A stretch of 64,000 nt of DNA from Apiotrichum sp. Y4204 (GCA_025531455.1 JAMYHL010000093.1:1-64000), one strand, 5' to 3'. Numbered from the stretch's first letter, positions 22,670-34,116 are shown. A program made the numbers and translations. Notes: generated by a model not told the origin, from the letters alone.

Positions 22670-23998
22670 ATGGCCTCTCTCGCCCGCATCCCGGCGTTCG
22701 CGCGCGCAGCATCAACATCGGCCGCCTCAGCCGGCAAGCACAAGATTGTGGTCATCGGTGGCGGAACCGGCGGCCTCGCCGCCGCCAACCAGGTGTACAA
22801 CCTGTTCGCGGCCGAGGGCAAGAAGCTGGCAGACGGCGACATTGCGATCGTCGACTCGAACCCGAACCACGACTACCAGCCCGGATGGACGCTGGTGGGA
22901 TCCGGCCTCGCGAACAAGGACAAGTTCCGCCGGCCGCTCGACTCGCTCATCCCTTCGTACTTTGCCCACATCCGCGACAAGGCCGCGGCGTTTGAGCCGG
23001 GAACCAACCAGGTCGTTCTCGGTAACGGCTCGAAGATTGGCTACGACTACCTCATCGTCGCGCCGGGCATCCAGACCAACTGGGACAAGGTCAAGGGTCT
23101 GCCGGAAGCCCTCCAGGACCCGCTCAAGCACAACGTCTCGTCCATCTACTCGTACGAGACGGTCGACAAGACATGGGAGATGATTGAGCGCTTCCAGCCG
23201 GGACAGGGCGAGGCCATCTTCACCCAGCCGTTCGGGCCCCTCAAATGCGCCGGCGCACCGCAAAAGGTCAACTACATGGCCGACTGGTTCTGGAAGGACC
23301 AGGGACGCAAGATCCACTCGACGTTTGTGACTGGCATGCCGACCATGTTTTCCCAGCCAAACTACGCTGCCGAGCTGAACAAGATCCGCCAGGAGAAGGG
23401 CATCGACGCGCACTTTAACACCAACCTCGTCGAGGTCAAGACGGCAGACAAGACGGCGGTGTTTGACGTCCTCGATGGCCCGAATAAGGGCAAGAAGGTC
23501 GAGATGGAGTACGGCATGCTGCACGTCGTCCCGCCCATGGGCCCGCTGGACGTGATCAAGAAGTCGCCGCTCGCCGACGCGGTCGGATGGGTCGACGTCG
23601 ACGAGGCCTCGCTTCAGCACAAGAAGTTTGCCAACGTCTTTGGTCTCGGCGACGGCTCCTCCCTCCCGACCTCCAAGACCGCCGCAGCGATCACCTGCCA
23701 GACACCTGTCCTCGCGCACAACCTGCACTCGCTCATGGAGACGGGTAAGGTTGGCGGCGCCGCGTACGACGGCTACACATCATGCCCGCTGTTCACTGGC
23801 CGCGGGTCGCTCCTCCTCGCAGAGTTCAAGTACAATGTCGAGCTCGCCGAGACCTTCTCGGCCCTCACCAACCAGGCCGAGCCTAGCCGCGCGTTCTACC
23901 ATCTTACAAAGGACGTCTTCCCCCGCGTCTACTTCTCCCAGCTGCTCAAGGGCAAGTGGTACGGCCCCCGCGGCATCTTCCCCCCGCAGTACCTCTAA
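22670..23998 (+). CDS. HMT2: Mitochondrial sulfide:quinone oxidoreductase
   Basis: Oxidises hydrogen sulfide at the inner mitochondrial membrane and passes electrons to ubiquinone. A single exon encodes 442 aa. The N-terminus (MASLARIPAFARAASTSAAS) looks like a mitochondrial presequence. The FAD-binding motif VVIGGGTGGLAAA follows. Two cysteines sit in the family's redox positions: KCAGAPQK (about residue 195) and TSCPLFTG (about residue 370). A second dinucleotide-fold segment (FGLGDGSSLPTSKTAAAI) and the C-terminal FYHLTKDVFPRVYFSQLLKGKW stretch also fit the SQOR/HMT2 family. The start is the first ATG after a pyrimidine-rich leader. Lack of introns is notable beside its intron-rich neighbours. 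Confidence 0.95.
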   Translation: MASLARIPAFARAASTSAASAGKHKIVVIGGGTGGLAAANQVYNLFAAEGKKLADGDIAIVDSNPNHDYQPGWTLVGSGLANKDKFRRPLDSLIPSYFAHIRDKAAAFEPGTNQVVLGNGSKIGYDYLIVAPGIQTNWDKVKGLPEALQDPLKHNVSSIYSYETVDKTWEMIERFQPGQGEAIFTQPFGPLKCAGAPQKVNYMADWFWKDQGRKIHSTFVTGMPTMFSQPNYAAELNKIRQEKGIDAHFNTNLVEVKTADKTAVFDVLDGPNKGKKVEMEYGMLHVVPPMGPLDVIKKSPLADAVGWVDVDEASLQHKKFANVFGLGDGSSLPTSKTAAAITCQTPVLAHNLHSLMETGKVGGAAYDGYTSCPLFTGRGSLLLAEFKYNVELAETFSALTNQAEPSRAFYHLTKDVFPRVYFSQLLKGKWYGPRGIFPPQYL

Positions 23999-24200
23999 GT
24001 GGTCACTCGGCCGGGTTCTCGCTCAGATAGTCGGATAATTACCATTGTGATATAGTGTTATAGAGGTCTGCATCGCAGATGCATGTTAGATACTGTAGTT
24101 CCAAGACTGGGAAATGAGCAGATGTCGAGCACGAGGTAATAACATCACAGTCCGCATGACTGCACAACAACCTAATGTACAGAAATCATACAACCAGCGC

Positions 24201-25709
24201 CTACGCACGCGCCTCACGCAGCTCGGCGAAGAACCCCTCGATGTCCTCGCGGCTCACCGTGCTCCCGGCCTCGGCATGCGCCGCAAGCATGACCTTGAGC
24301 TTGTCCCTAAGTGTCAGAGATAACGATAACAGTAATGCCGGAAATCACCGGCAACCAGGAACCTTCCCGGGTGACTCACTTCATGGCCTGGTATCCGTGC
24401 ACTGCCTCGATGGCCTGCACGCGCGGCAAGGAGCCCACAATGCGCTCCGTCACCTCCTCGAGCGTCTCCGTCTCGGCGTCCTCGGCCGGTTCGTAGATCT
24501 CGACATCGACGAGCGGAAACGGGAGGGCGGAAGCGACAGCAGCATCGAGCGTCTCGGCCAGGGCGGCGCGCACGCCGTGGCAGAGGAATATATCGCCGGC
24601 TGCCACGCGCGTAACGGACACCACCGTCACTCCTGCTTCCCCCTCCTCGGTCGCGTCCTCTACCCTCGCGCGTTTGCTCTCTGGCGCACAGTCCTCGGCC
24701 AGCGGACGCTTGATGCCCTGGCTTGCGTCGCCAACATCCGTGACTACCGCGTCGCCTGCAGGGATGGGGTTTGCCACTTCTTCGGGCTTGTCGTCACCGT
24801 CCGTCAAAGCCGCCGCCTGGCAGCTCTCGTCGCCCCCCTTCGTCTCCATCTCCTTCTCTGCGTCCTCAATCCGTCCGACGACGCGCCACCCCTCACCGTC
24901 GGGCACGATCGTCATCCACCCCGCGGTCCCCCGCCGCTCGACAAGGAGCGGGTGGGGAGCGACGCATGCGGCGCAAACGAGCCCATCATACGTCTCGCTC
25001 GGGATGAGGCATTCCGCCTCTTCGTCCTCGTCGTCATCCACGAAGGTCGTCCTCCGCGGCTGGAGGTTGAGACACGACTCGTGAAACCAGTCCTGGACAT
25101 GAGCTTCAAATTCCACCGCCAGCTCCACCAGACCACCCACCTCGCACGCAATACACGTCACCATCGCCTCGGGCTCCGTGATCGGGTCGTAGTCACGCCC
25201 GCAGCGGCAGAAGCGCCCCGCAAAGTTCGGACCGTACCGGTTCCCCTCGTTGGCGGGGTACGGCTGCTCGTCTGGCGGATTGAGGCTGCAGCGACGCACC
25301 GCCGCGGCACTGCCTGCCATCGACTCGGTCGGGCAGTCGCACGTAAACCCCCGCCGTGTCCAGAGTTCCACGAGGCGGTGTTCTGGTGTTAGTGTGCGTC
25401 ATATGCCCGTTGAGGTCGTTCTGGATCGCAGACCTCGGAAGGTCGATCACAAAAACTCGCGAGCACCCCCGACTCACCGGCATGACAGCTGATGCTGCAG
25501 CCATAGCACACTCCGTGCTCCCCGCAGTCGAGGCAGCTGAACACGCTCTGCCGTAACGGACCGCGCGAGAAGGTACACTCGTCAAACGAGTAGGGGAGCG
25601 CGGCGCGCGCCTCGGCGGCGAGCGCGTCCTGTTTGTCGACGAGGGTCACGAGGTCGATCTCGTCGTCGGCCCCGAGTATGTCCGATGGCGTTACTGCAAA
25701 TCCGGCCAT
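24201..25709 (-). CDS. UBR7: UBR-box and PHD-finger protein, UBR7/Mlo2-like
   Basis: Putative E3 ubiquitin ligase of the UBR7/mlo2 family, linked to chromatin in other eukaryotes. Exons 25709-25478, 25382-24380, 24306-24201; introns of 95 and 73 nt; 446 aa. The UBR box spans the first intron: CTFSRGPLRQSVFSCLDCG, CYGCSISCHAG, then EHRLVELWTRRGFTCDC. A PHD-like zinc cluster follows (FCRCGRDYDP, VTCIACEVGG, WFHESCLN, LVCAACV). The middle is acidic and low complexity. A C-terminal helical part (YQAMKDKLKVMLAAHAEAG...) matches the UBR7 tail and is completed by the last exon. The start is the first ATG, shortly before the UBR box. Confidence 0.9.
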
Positions 25710-26571
25710 TGCAGAGGGAAGGTAAAGCAGTGAGAGAGAGAGAGAGAGAGCGAAGTTGAGGGGTGTTGGTGTGGGAGATTGAGATCTCTGGGGGGAGGGA
25801 ACAACATGAACGACGCGTGTGGAGGCGCGTGTGTCCTCCGGACGGGGTTGACATTGGCCGGAAATGCGGATGTGGCAACGTGGCGGAATGGAATGTGGCC
25901 ATCGGCCATCGGCCATCTACAGTGGGAAAACACTTACACCATACAGGTCACGCCGGCATTGCAACAACAAAGCTACTAACATTCTTTGTGCGGGAATATC
26001 CTCGTGAACACTGCCAACTGTAATCTTGAGCAGAGACTTGGACATTGAGAGATAGTCTCGTGGCCCAGAGACCTCTCATTCGGGTTCGCCCCAGTCAGCT
26101 CACAGCTCCCCCCCAGGACCCATCCACCTGATATCCAGCTGGGGCACCGCTTGCAGGCGAGTAAGGCGATTCGGGTCTGGACATCGAGCACGGACTCTCG
26201 GCCTTTCGGCAGAGCAGGGACGCATCTCACAGCAACTCACCTACCTGTTGCTGCCTGGGTGAAGTGTGTACTCCTCAGCACCCCGGATATCCGACCCCCC
26301 CGGACTCGGGACTGTTTCAACGGTGTGCTCGGTCCTGTGTGTGTGGCATGTGGCGCCGTGGCGCCGACGAGGGGACGGCGAGAAATGGGCATTTAACTCG
26401 AGCTTGAATATTTGGGTGTGCGCTCCTGCGGTGTGTGACATCGCTGGTAATGGAGAAATGGGGACATGTGTGTGTGCGTGAGTGTTTGTGTGTTTTACCT
26501 GCTGGTTCTCATTGCTCGATGTGGATATGGGGTGTGCATGATGCCTGACAATTGATGCCTGGCACTCCGAC

Positions 26572-26628
26572 GTGTGTGTCGGTGCGGAGAAAGGAGGGAG
26601 GAGAGATGTACTCCGCACCGACACACAC
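26572..26628. repeat. 18-bp perfect inverted repeat, 21-nt spacer
   Basis: Arm 26572-26589 reads gtgtgtgtcggtgcggag and arm 26611-26628 is its exact reverse complement. The purine-rich spacer is 26590-26610. It can form a strong hairpin or bind a dimeric factor. Confidence 0.9.
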
Positions 26629-26668
26629 AAGCGAGCGCCGCGATACACACGCCGCACTCTCATCTTCG

Positions 26669-26706
26669 CACCAAGCACCAAGTACCAAGTACCAAGCACC
26701 AAGCAC
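26669..26706. repeat. Tandem repeat of a 7-nt unit
   Basis: Five or so copies of ACCAAGC/ACCAAGT in a row, about 105 bp upstream of the small secreted-peptide ATG. Confidence 0.85.
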
Positions 26707-26812
26707 AAACATTACCTCCATGTCCATCCGCGGACGTTTCCCAGATATCAGGATAAGATAACACAAAACCCCACCCCCCGCCAAGGATCCTCCTACCTCT
26801 CAACAACCCACA

Positions 26813-27035
26813 ATGTCCATCCTCGCCGCCCTCGCGTTCACCGCAACCGTAATGGCCACAGCCCGTACGTCCCCCCCGCCAGTTCTCACTGACGCCAGTG
26901 GCTACCGCGCTCGCTGGCCCGCTGCCCGCCATGCCGCCGCCGCACCCCCTCGACGAGCCCGTCACCCCCTTTGTGCGCGATGTGCTCGGCGCCCCTGCCG
27001 GCGGGGTGTGGAACACCCCCGGCGGGCACTGGTGA
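26813..27035 (+). CDS. Small secreted-peptide candidate, 62 aa
   Basis: Not recognised. Two exons, 26813-26864 and 26899-27035, flank a 34-nt intron (GTACGT donor, CACTGAC branch site, GCCAG acceptor). The product begins MSILAALAFTATVMATAL, a convincing signal-peptide-like hydrophobic stretch. A Pro-rich segment (LPAMPPPHPLDEPVTPF) and a Gly/Trp tail ending GGVWNTPGGHW follow. There is no cysteine and no CAAX box, so it does not look like a lipopeptide mating pheromone. Without splicing the frame is unrelated and arginine-rich. Evidence is only the intron signals, phase closure and the hydrophobic start. It could be a tiny membrane or mitochondrial subunit instead. Confidence 0.55.
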
Positions 27036-27620
27036 CTGCGCAGAGCATCCAGAGCATGCAGAGCGGGTCTTCGGGCCTACGGTCTTAGATGGCTAATGGC
27101 CCATCCGGTCGACTGCCGGTCCCCTTCGATCTGCGTTGCCTCTCCGTTTCCTTCTCATTTTGGCGCCTGGCGATTGGTTATGAATTAGTGTTGTAGAGCA
27201 TCGCATCGGTACGTTGAGGGGTTGAGAGAGATCCGGCGTGCGTGGGAGGTGCCAGGAGGATACTGTGGCCAGGGAGTGTAGCTGCGAAACAACAACAATA
27301 ACAATGTCAATGACACACGGCCAGACTGGAAAATCGGGAAAAATCAGAAAAATCAGAAAAATCAGAAACGCCAGTGACTCATAACTCAGCAGGAGGCATT
27401 GTCCTCTGTCTCAAACTGTCGCAGATTCTTGACTGTCATGTGGCCGTGTAGACTCTGGACTAACATTGGGAACATAGCCCCACGGTTGCCCACGGCTGCC
27501 AAGATAGAGAGTCTCACACCGGGACGGGAAAGGCATCTCGCAAGCCCATCAAGGCGCGCCTCAGCTGCCGCATCTCCGTCGCTGTATACGTCTGATGCAT
27601 CACAACAACCAACCTCTATT
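27036..27620. other. Interval between the small peptide gene and proteasome beta-7
   Basis: Tail-to-tail interval. A repeat of aaaaatcaga-type words occurs at 27335-27368. No gene seen. Confidence 0.5.
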
Positions 27621-28737
27621 CTACTGGTTCTGCGCACCGTAGCCACGAAGACCCTCGGCAAAGCCCCACTCGGTGGGTGAGCTCTTCGACTCGGAGATGC
27701 TCACGCCCTCCTTGGTCACCTTGGCGACTTGGTACTGAGTGGGTCAGATAAGACAAGTAACGAGTACCCACCTTGTTCATACTCCTGGCGTCACGGTAGA
27801 ACAGCACCTTCATGCAGTCGTCGACGACCTTCTCGGCCTCCTCCGCCGTAAGAAGGTCACCCGACTCGTCAATGCCCCTCTTGGCCTCGTACGCTTCACG
27901 GAGAAGCGGCTGCGCGAGGTGTGCGCCAAACCCAGTAGCAAGCGTGGGCGCAGTGTAGGTCGTACCGAGCAGGTCAACGTAGCCGAGGAAGGGCTCCTCC
28001 TTCTTGAAGTCCCATCCGCCAACGAGACAAGCGTTCCACAGGGGGTTGATCTTGTTCCGGCGCGCGTAGAAGAGGTTGGCGAGGAACGTGTACAGGTTGG
28101 TCGGGGAAAGCGGGGGGTGCGAGTCGGTGAGCTCGAGGGTCTCCTCCTCGCGACTGCGGGTTAGACTCCGGCTGCATATTCTCGGTCACAAACCGGTACG
28201 TACAGAAGCGCGTCGAGCTCCTTCTTCAGGAACTGGTAGTCGCTCATGTCACCTGCAGCGCCAAGGATGGTGTGGGTTCCAAGCGCATGCAGACGCTGAA
28301 TGTCGCGGAAGCGTGCGAGCGAGCCGTACGACGCTGGGGATCAGCATTCACAATTAACAGCGATACCAACCAAGGTTGTCAGCGGCGAGCATGACGCCGT
28401 CCTTGTACTTGATGCCAATTACCGAGGTACCAGTGACGAGGGGACGCCTGGAGTTAGGATAGACCCAGATATCTCAACTGCACCACACTCACTGGGTGTG
28501 GGTGACGGGTGCGGAGGTGGGAACATGACGTGCCGACATGCCCATGGGGTTAGACGAGTACATGTCGAACTGCTGGTGAGCAGTCATGGGCTGGCCCCAG
28601 GCAGTCGGGTGCTGAAGACAGGGCGGCGACAAGAGGAATAAATTATCACGGTTCAAGAATGTGCAAGTCAAGCGTCAGCGTGTTGCATGAGGAGCACGAT
28701 CTGATGGATGTCCAAGGACAACACGTACGTGGTTCAT
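27621..28737 (-). CDS. PRE4: 20S proteasome subunit beta-7 (PSMB4/Pre4)
   Basis: Structural beta subunit of the 20S proteasome core. Exons: 28737-28729 (only nine bases, Met-Asn-His), 28611-28493, 28447-28371, 28333-28204, 28153-27772, 27734-27621; 276 aa. Family marks: RPLVTGTSVIGIKYKDGVML, SYGSLARFRDIQRL, NKINPLWNACLVGGW, FLGYVDLLGTTYTAPTLATG, FYRDARSMNK and the beta-7-type YQVAKVTKEGVSI. The residues before VTGTSVIG form a propeptide as in PSMB4. The protein starts are divergent from condensin subunit 1 on the other strand, 547 bp away. Confidence 0.95.
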
Positions 28738-29284
28738 CGTGGTTGAGGCGCTTCTCGAAAAGCAAAATTGAGGGAAAGCTAGAACGTCGTAGCCGGTATG
28801 CGCTGTGAACCGTCTCCTTCCTAGCGTAAAGAAAAGACGAAGCTGTCGGATGGGAAGTGGGGAGATAAAGGTGGTTGTTGCACGACCTGATGATGATGAT
28901 GGTGGTGAGCCGTCGACTGACGACGAGCAAGCTGCTGCAACGGCTGCAACCTGCAATCCAGAGGAACGCGCGTTCAGCGTCACCACCAAGGTGCGTATCA
29001 CGTGACACTTTTATTAGACTTTCACACGTCATTTGAAATTATCAAGTGAGAGTTACATAATAGGTTTGTTTTCGAGTAAACAACAAACAAAACAGTCGCG
29101 GACACTGTGTAAGGCCTGATGGGCCGGGGGTGGTGGGGAGGTCGAATGTTTTGACACCTTGCAAACAATCATCCTTCAAGTTCGGCAACACCCTTCTCGA
29201 CACAACACACACCACCCTCTTCAAGGAGTCCGACATCAGCTAAATTGGGAGATCGCATTCATCCCTCGCCGGGAGCCTCCCACA
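28738..29284. other. Divergent promoter region of proteasome beta-7 and condensin
   Basis: About 550 bp between two start codons on opposite strands. No gene and no clear copy of the yeast proteasome box (GGTGGCAAA) was found by eye. Confidence 0.5.
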
Positions 29285-32200
29285 ATGTCCGACTACAACC
29301 TCCAAGAGGAGCTTCTCTCGCTCACGGCCGACCCATCGCTGTACCCGATCGAGAACGAGCTCGACATCCCAGATCTTTCATCACACTCCATTGACGTGCA
29401 TCTCTCCTCTGCAGTCACCGCCATTGTCAACGACCCCGACTCTATCCTTCACTCCCCCGGAGAAACACTCGATGTCTTCGCCTCGGTGCTCAAGCACGCG
29501 GACTCGTCGACTGTCGATGGCGCCGTCCTCCAGAAGACTCTGGACGCCATCATCTCGGGTCTCAACCACCACTCCAATGCAGTGATGGCTCTGGTGGCAC
29601 CCGGAAACGACGACATTGACGCCCCGCTCCAGCACAAGACGCAGCTTGAGCACTGGGCATTTCTTCTGCAGTGGTTTGTCGCCGCCGCGGAACGTGGAGC
29701 AGGACGCGCACCGGGAGAGGAAGTGGCAACGGCCAAGCGCGGCAAAGGCAAGAAGAAGGTCGCGGCCGGAATAACCCAGTCCTTTGCTTGGTCCGATCAC
29801 CTTCCTCTTGTCCTCAGCACAATGCACCGTGCTCTTCGCATTCCTACCAACCGCATCTGGCGCACAACGTCGGAACGAGAGGCTTTTGTGTCGTGCTTTA
29901 CCAAGCCTGCTTACCAACTCGCCGAGGTCGAGGGTTATCTCAAAGTCCAGGAGACCAAGCTCGGAATCTACAAGGTCATCTGTCTCGCCGTCAAGTTCCA
30001 CGGCCATGCGTTCGGCGCCCAGACGTCTATCATCCAGAACCTCACCTACTTTGAGCATCTCGCGGAGCCGATGGCCGAGCTGCTTACGATTCTCGAGAAG
30101 GAGTTTGACTTCCCCCAGCTCGCTGAGGATGTCTTGCGTGACGTTGCAGGGAAGACCTTTTCCCACAACGACGCCAAGGGCCCGCGTGCTTTCTCTCGTT
30201 TCCTCGTCCGCCTCGCCGAGTTCAGCCCCCGCGTGGTTGGCAAGCAGATGTCCTTGCTCCTCGCACATCTTGACTCAGAGGTGCGTGTACCTGTTTCTTC
30301 TCCGCTGACATTAGGCACATCCAATGCGTATGGCTATCATTGAGATAATAGGCCACTTGATCCGCGACCTCATGATGTCGGACGAAGGCGAAGAAGAGGT
30401 GAAGAATAAGCAAATCAAAAAGTTCTTCAGTCTGCTTTTCGAACGCTACCTCGACCTGAACTCCTATGTTCGCTGCAAGGTTTTGACCACCATTATCAAG
30501 CTTTGCGAGTGAGTTTTGATCTGATCGTCCTTTGGCTGACTTTAAGCCTTCCCGTCAAATTCCCCAAGCAACGAGCCAAAATCGCGGACCTCACGATTCG
30601 CTCTCTCGAGGACAAGACCTCGTCCGTCCGCCGTTACTCCATTCAGCTGCTCTGCAAACTTCTCGAGACGCACCCATTCGCTGCCAGATTCGGCGGTACC
30701 CTCAACCTCCCTGAATGGGAGGAAGGATACAAGCAGATCTGCGCCGAACTCGAAAAGATAGACACTCAGGAAATGGAGAAGGCGCGTCGCGATGCTGGAA
30801 TGGACGATGACGAGGAGAGCGAGAGTGAGGATGAGGACGAGGACGAGGAAGAGGATGACGATGAGGGCGATGAGGAGGACGAGGCTATGGACGTGGATGA
30901 CGAGGACGGCGCTGAAGGAACCCCGAGGCCCAAGGTGAAGAAGGAGAAGAAAGAAAAGGCCAAGAAGCCCCGGAAGTCCCAGATCAACATTGCCGCCATC
31001 GAAGCTGAACAGTCGACGTTAGACCCGCAGGCCATCATGGGGATGCGTCTCACGAAGCGGTACTTCGACGATGCCCTCCGCTTCATCAACCAGATCGAGT
31101 CGGCGATTCCGACTCTCTGCCAGCTGCTGGTCTCTACAAATAAGACTGAGGTTCTCGAGTCGATGCGTTTTTTCCGCACAGCCTACGAGTACAGCATTTC
31201 CTCGGCTGACCAGGGTATCAAGACCATGCTGCATCTCATCTGGACCAAGGACAACAACACGATCTCCACGGATGTGGAGGGCATGGATATGCGCAGCATC
31301 CGCGGCAACCTCATCGATGTGTACCGCAGCCTGTACTTTGACGTCGTGCCGGATCTCACCCCTAAACAGCAGGTCAGCCGCATTGCCAAGAACATGATCG
31401 AGCGCACGTACCACGCTACTCTGGCGGAGCTCACCTCTCTTGAGGAGCTTATGCGTACTATGATGGCCGACGGTGGCGTCCATCCCGATGTCGTGAATAA
31501 GCTTTGGCAGGTGTATTGTGAGTTACTCCGACGATTTCTGTAACTGACCCACAGCCACGGATCAGGAGATTCCCAAGGCCCAGCGACAGGGTGCGATTAT
31601 TATTCTCGGAATGCTCGCCCTCGCCAAGCGTGAGGTAGTGACCGAGCGCGTTGACTCCTTGCTCAAGATTGGTCTTGGTCCGCATGGCTACAATGATCTT
31701 GTCCTTGCCCGCTACACCTGTATTGCTCTTCAGCGTCTTGGTGGCAGTGCAAAGAAAGTCAAGGGTGGGCTGCACCGTCTGGAGCGGCAGCTGACGGGAC
31801 AGGCTCGCTTCAGGACAAGACTCTGCGTCTCCCCATGGATAATGCGGTCTTTGTCAAACTCGAGAACATTATCAAGGTTTCACAGCGATCGCCTCAATGG
31901 TTCGGAATGGCTGAGCAAGCGCTCAACACGATATACCTGCTTGGCCAGCAACCAGATGTTCTCTGTGGTGAGATCATCAAGGCTCTCACTGCCAAGGTGT
32001 TTACCGCGGCGCCGTCCGCTGCCAAGTCTGTTGCCGACGGGGAGAGCGACAAGGGATCGGAAGAGGCACCGCCGTCTCCTTCGCCTGCTGGCGCCATGTC
32101 GCGTTCTGGTTCGCAAACCTCCATGCAAGTGGACACCGAGCCGAAAGCGGACGAAGTTAGCGCCTTTGCGCTGGCCCAGCTTCTGTTCGTTGTCGGCCAC

Positions 32201-33580
32201 GTCGCTCTCAAGCACATCGTCTATCTTGAGCTTGTCGAGCGCGAATTCAAGCGCCGCAAGGACGAGAAGGCTAAGGGTGAGTTTGTTATTGATACCATTC
32301 CTGACAGATCAGAAAAGGCAGCGGCCAAGGCTGCAGACAAGGATGGCAACGATCTCGACGCTGTCGCTGGAAACGCCGAGGACGACATTGGTGACCTCAT
32401 CGCTAACGTTCGTGAGCGCGAGCTGCTCTACGGCGAGAAGAGTCTACTGGCCGTCTATGGCGGGCTGATCGCCTCCATCTGTGCGAGCCCGAAGCGGTAT
32501 AGGGTGAGTTGGGTTCAAGCTTGTATGATGCTAACCCTCAGTCACCCACACTGCGTCAGGCAGCTATTCTTGCTTTGACAAAGTTTATGTGTGTGTCAGC
32601 CGAGTTCTGTGAGGCCCACCTGCTGTTGCTGTTCAAGATTCTCGAGACCAGCCGCGACCCAGTTGTCCGCAGCAACATCGTCATTGCTCTCGGCGATATT
32701 GCCGTGTGCTGGGGCAGCTTGATCGACGACAACTCTGAGCGCCTCTATCAGGGTCTCTCGGACCCAGACCACATTGTCAAGAAGAACACGCTCATGGTGC
32801 TTACTCACCTGATCCTGAACGGCATGATCAAGGTCAAGGGCCAGCTCGGTGAGATGGCAAAGTGTCTCGAGGACCCGGACCAGCGTATTTCGGATCTCGC
32901 CAAGCTCTTCTTCTCGGAGCTCAGCACAAAGGACAATGCGCTGTACAACAACCTCCAAGACGTCATTTCGCACCTGTCCATTGGTGCGCATGCGGTCGAC
33001 GAGGAGACATTTGAACGCACCATGCGCTTCATCTTCACGTTTATTGAGAAGGAGAAGCAGGCGGAGGCGATTGTCGAAAAGCTCTGCCAGCGATTCCGTC
33101 TCGCGACCGAGGAGCGCCAGTGGAGGGACATTTCCTTCTGTCTCTCGCTTCTGCCGTTCAAGTCGGAGCGCTCAATGAAGAAGCTCATCGAGGGGTGAGT
33201 TGCGCGATCTGGGATTCATTACTAACTGCAGTCTTCCGTTCTACCAGGACAAGCTGCACGAGGAGACAGTGTTCCGCCGCTTCACCGAGATCCTCGCCAA
33301 GGCGCGGGCAAACAAGTCGGCGGGCAAGCCGGAGACGGAGCTCAAGGAGTTTGAGGCGATCCTGACCGAGCACCAGGAGAAGGGGCTCGAGGACCAGGCG
33401 CTCGAGGCCGACGTGCTCAAGAAGACGCAGGCCGCCAAGCGCCGCGCTGCGCGGAGACCGAATGCCTCTTCCCAGCCGAAGGAGCGGCCGAGACGTGGTG
33501 GTGGTGAGTGACAAGATGGTGGCCAAGTACTGACGACAGCTCGACGGAGAGTTGCGGAGAGCGACGACGACGACGAGTAA
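29285..33580 (+). CDS. YCS4: Condensin complex subunit 1 (CAP-D2/Ycs4/Cnd1)
   Basis: HEAT-repeat subunit of condensin, which compacts mitotic chromosomes. Nine exons: 29285-30280, 30315-30508, 30547-31517, 31555-31764, 31803-32276, 32313-32503, 32542-33194, 33232-33503, 33540-33580; 1,333 aa with all phases closing. Diagnostic is the Cnd1 C-terminal block: SNIVIALGDIAVCWGSLIDD, ERLYQGLSDPDHIVKKNTL, MVLTHLILNGMIKVKGQLGE, DPDQRISDLAKLFFSELS. An acidic stretch (about 30795-30910) and basic KEKKEKAKKPRK lie mid-protein. The intron 32277-32312 has a length divisible by three, so unspliced reading also stays open; good GTGAGT and CTGAC signals favour splicing. The C-terminus is basic, then acidic (ESDDDDE). 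Confidence 0.95.
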
Positions 33581-33687
33581 TAGTGATACCCCGAGCACCC
33601 CATGTTGTAATGCGTACCCATACATGCACAGTAGATTGCGGATCAGACAAGCCCTAGTGCCGTTCTTAAGACACCTGTGACTGAGGC

Positions 33688-34116
33688 TCAATGTCCGGCT
33701 GAGATGACCGGCTCTCCGTGCTGTGCTCCTGCCATATCGAGAAACTTCATGATGTCGACGATCTTCAAGACCTTCTTGATCTCCTCTGAAAGCTAGAGCT
33801 ACTGACTCACTGTCAGATATCTTCTTCGACTCCTCCGCGGTCATCTTCTCGCGCACGACGCGCACGAGCTCGCCTGCTCAGCAGACCTGTCACAGGGCGG
33901 GCTCCACGGGCGATCTTCGACTTACTGAAGTAAGCAGTTGCTATGTTGCAGGTTAGATTTTCCTCCGCGTTCCCGCTCTGTACAGTACACTTGTTGATCT
34001 TGTATAGCCCCCAGGTGAAGGCAAGCCACCGTCGTAAGTCGAGCCCCGCACTGCTCGGCACCTCTCATGCTCCCACAATTGTCAACGACAGTTTAACCAA
34101 CAACACTCGTTCGCAT
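33688..34116 (-). CDS. Small five-exon gene candidate, 87 aa, unknown function
   Basis: Not recognised. Proposed exons: 34116-34102, 34061-33989, 33940-33926, 33873-33811, 33785-33688. Together they give 264 nt with consistent phases. Reading: MRTSVVPSSAGLDLRRWL..., then STAYFSELVRVVREKMTAEE and KKVLKIVDIMKFLDMAG..., ending VISAGH. The 15-nt third exon sits between a CTAACCTGCAACATAG acceptor and a GTAAGT donor, which is the best evidence. Weak points are a GTTGGT first donor and a last intron of only 25 nt. The helical, Lys/Glu-rich C-terminal part suggests a small subunit of a complex. Start and exon 1 are the least certain. It ends tail-to-tail with condensin, 107 bp apart. Confidence 0.4.

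Larger units (their letters stand above)
25710..26812. other. 1.1-kb intergenic region with repeats
   Basis: Contains a GA run at about 25733-25750, an 18-bp perfect inverted repeat (26572-26589/26611-26628) and a tandem seven-base repeat (26669-26706). Probably the divergent control region of UBR7 and the small secreted-peptide gene. No further gene seen. Confidence 0.5.

Noticed and set aside
22727..23728. 333-codon open frame antisense to sulfide:quinone oxidoreductase
   Set aside because: Mirror frame of a strong coding exon, caused by third-position GC bias.
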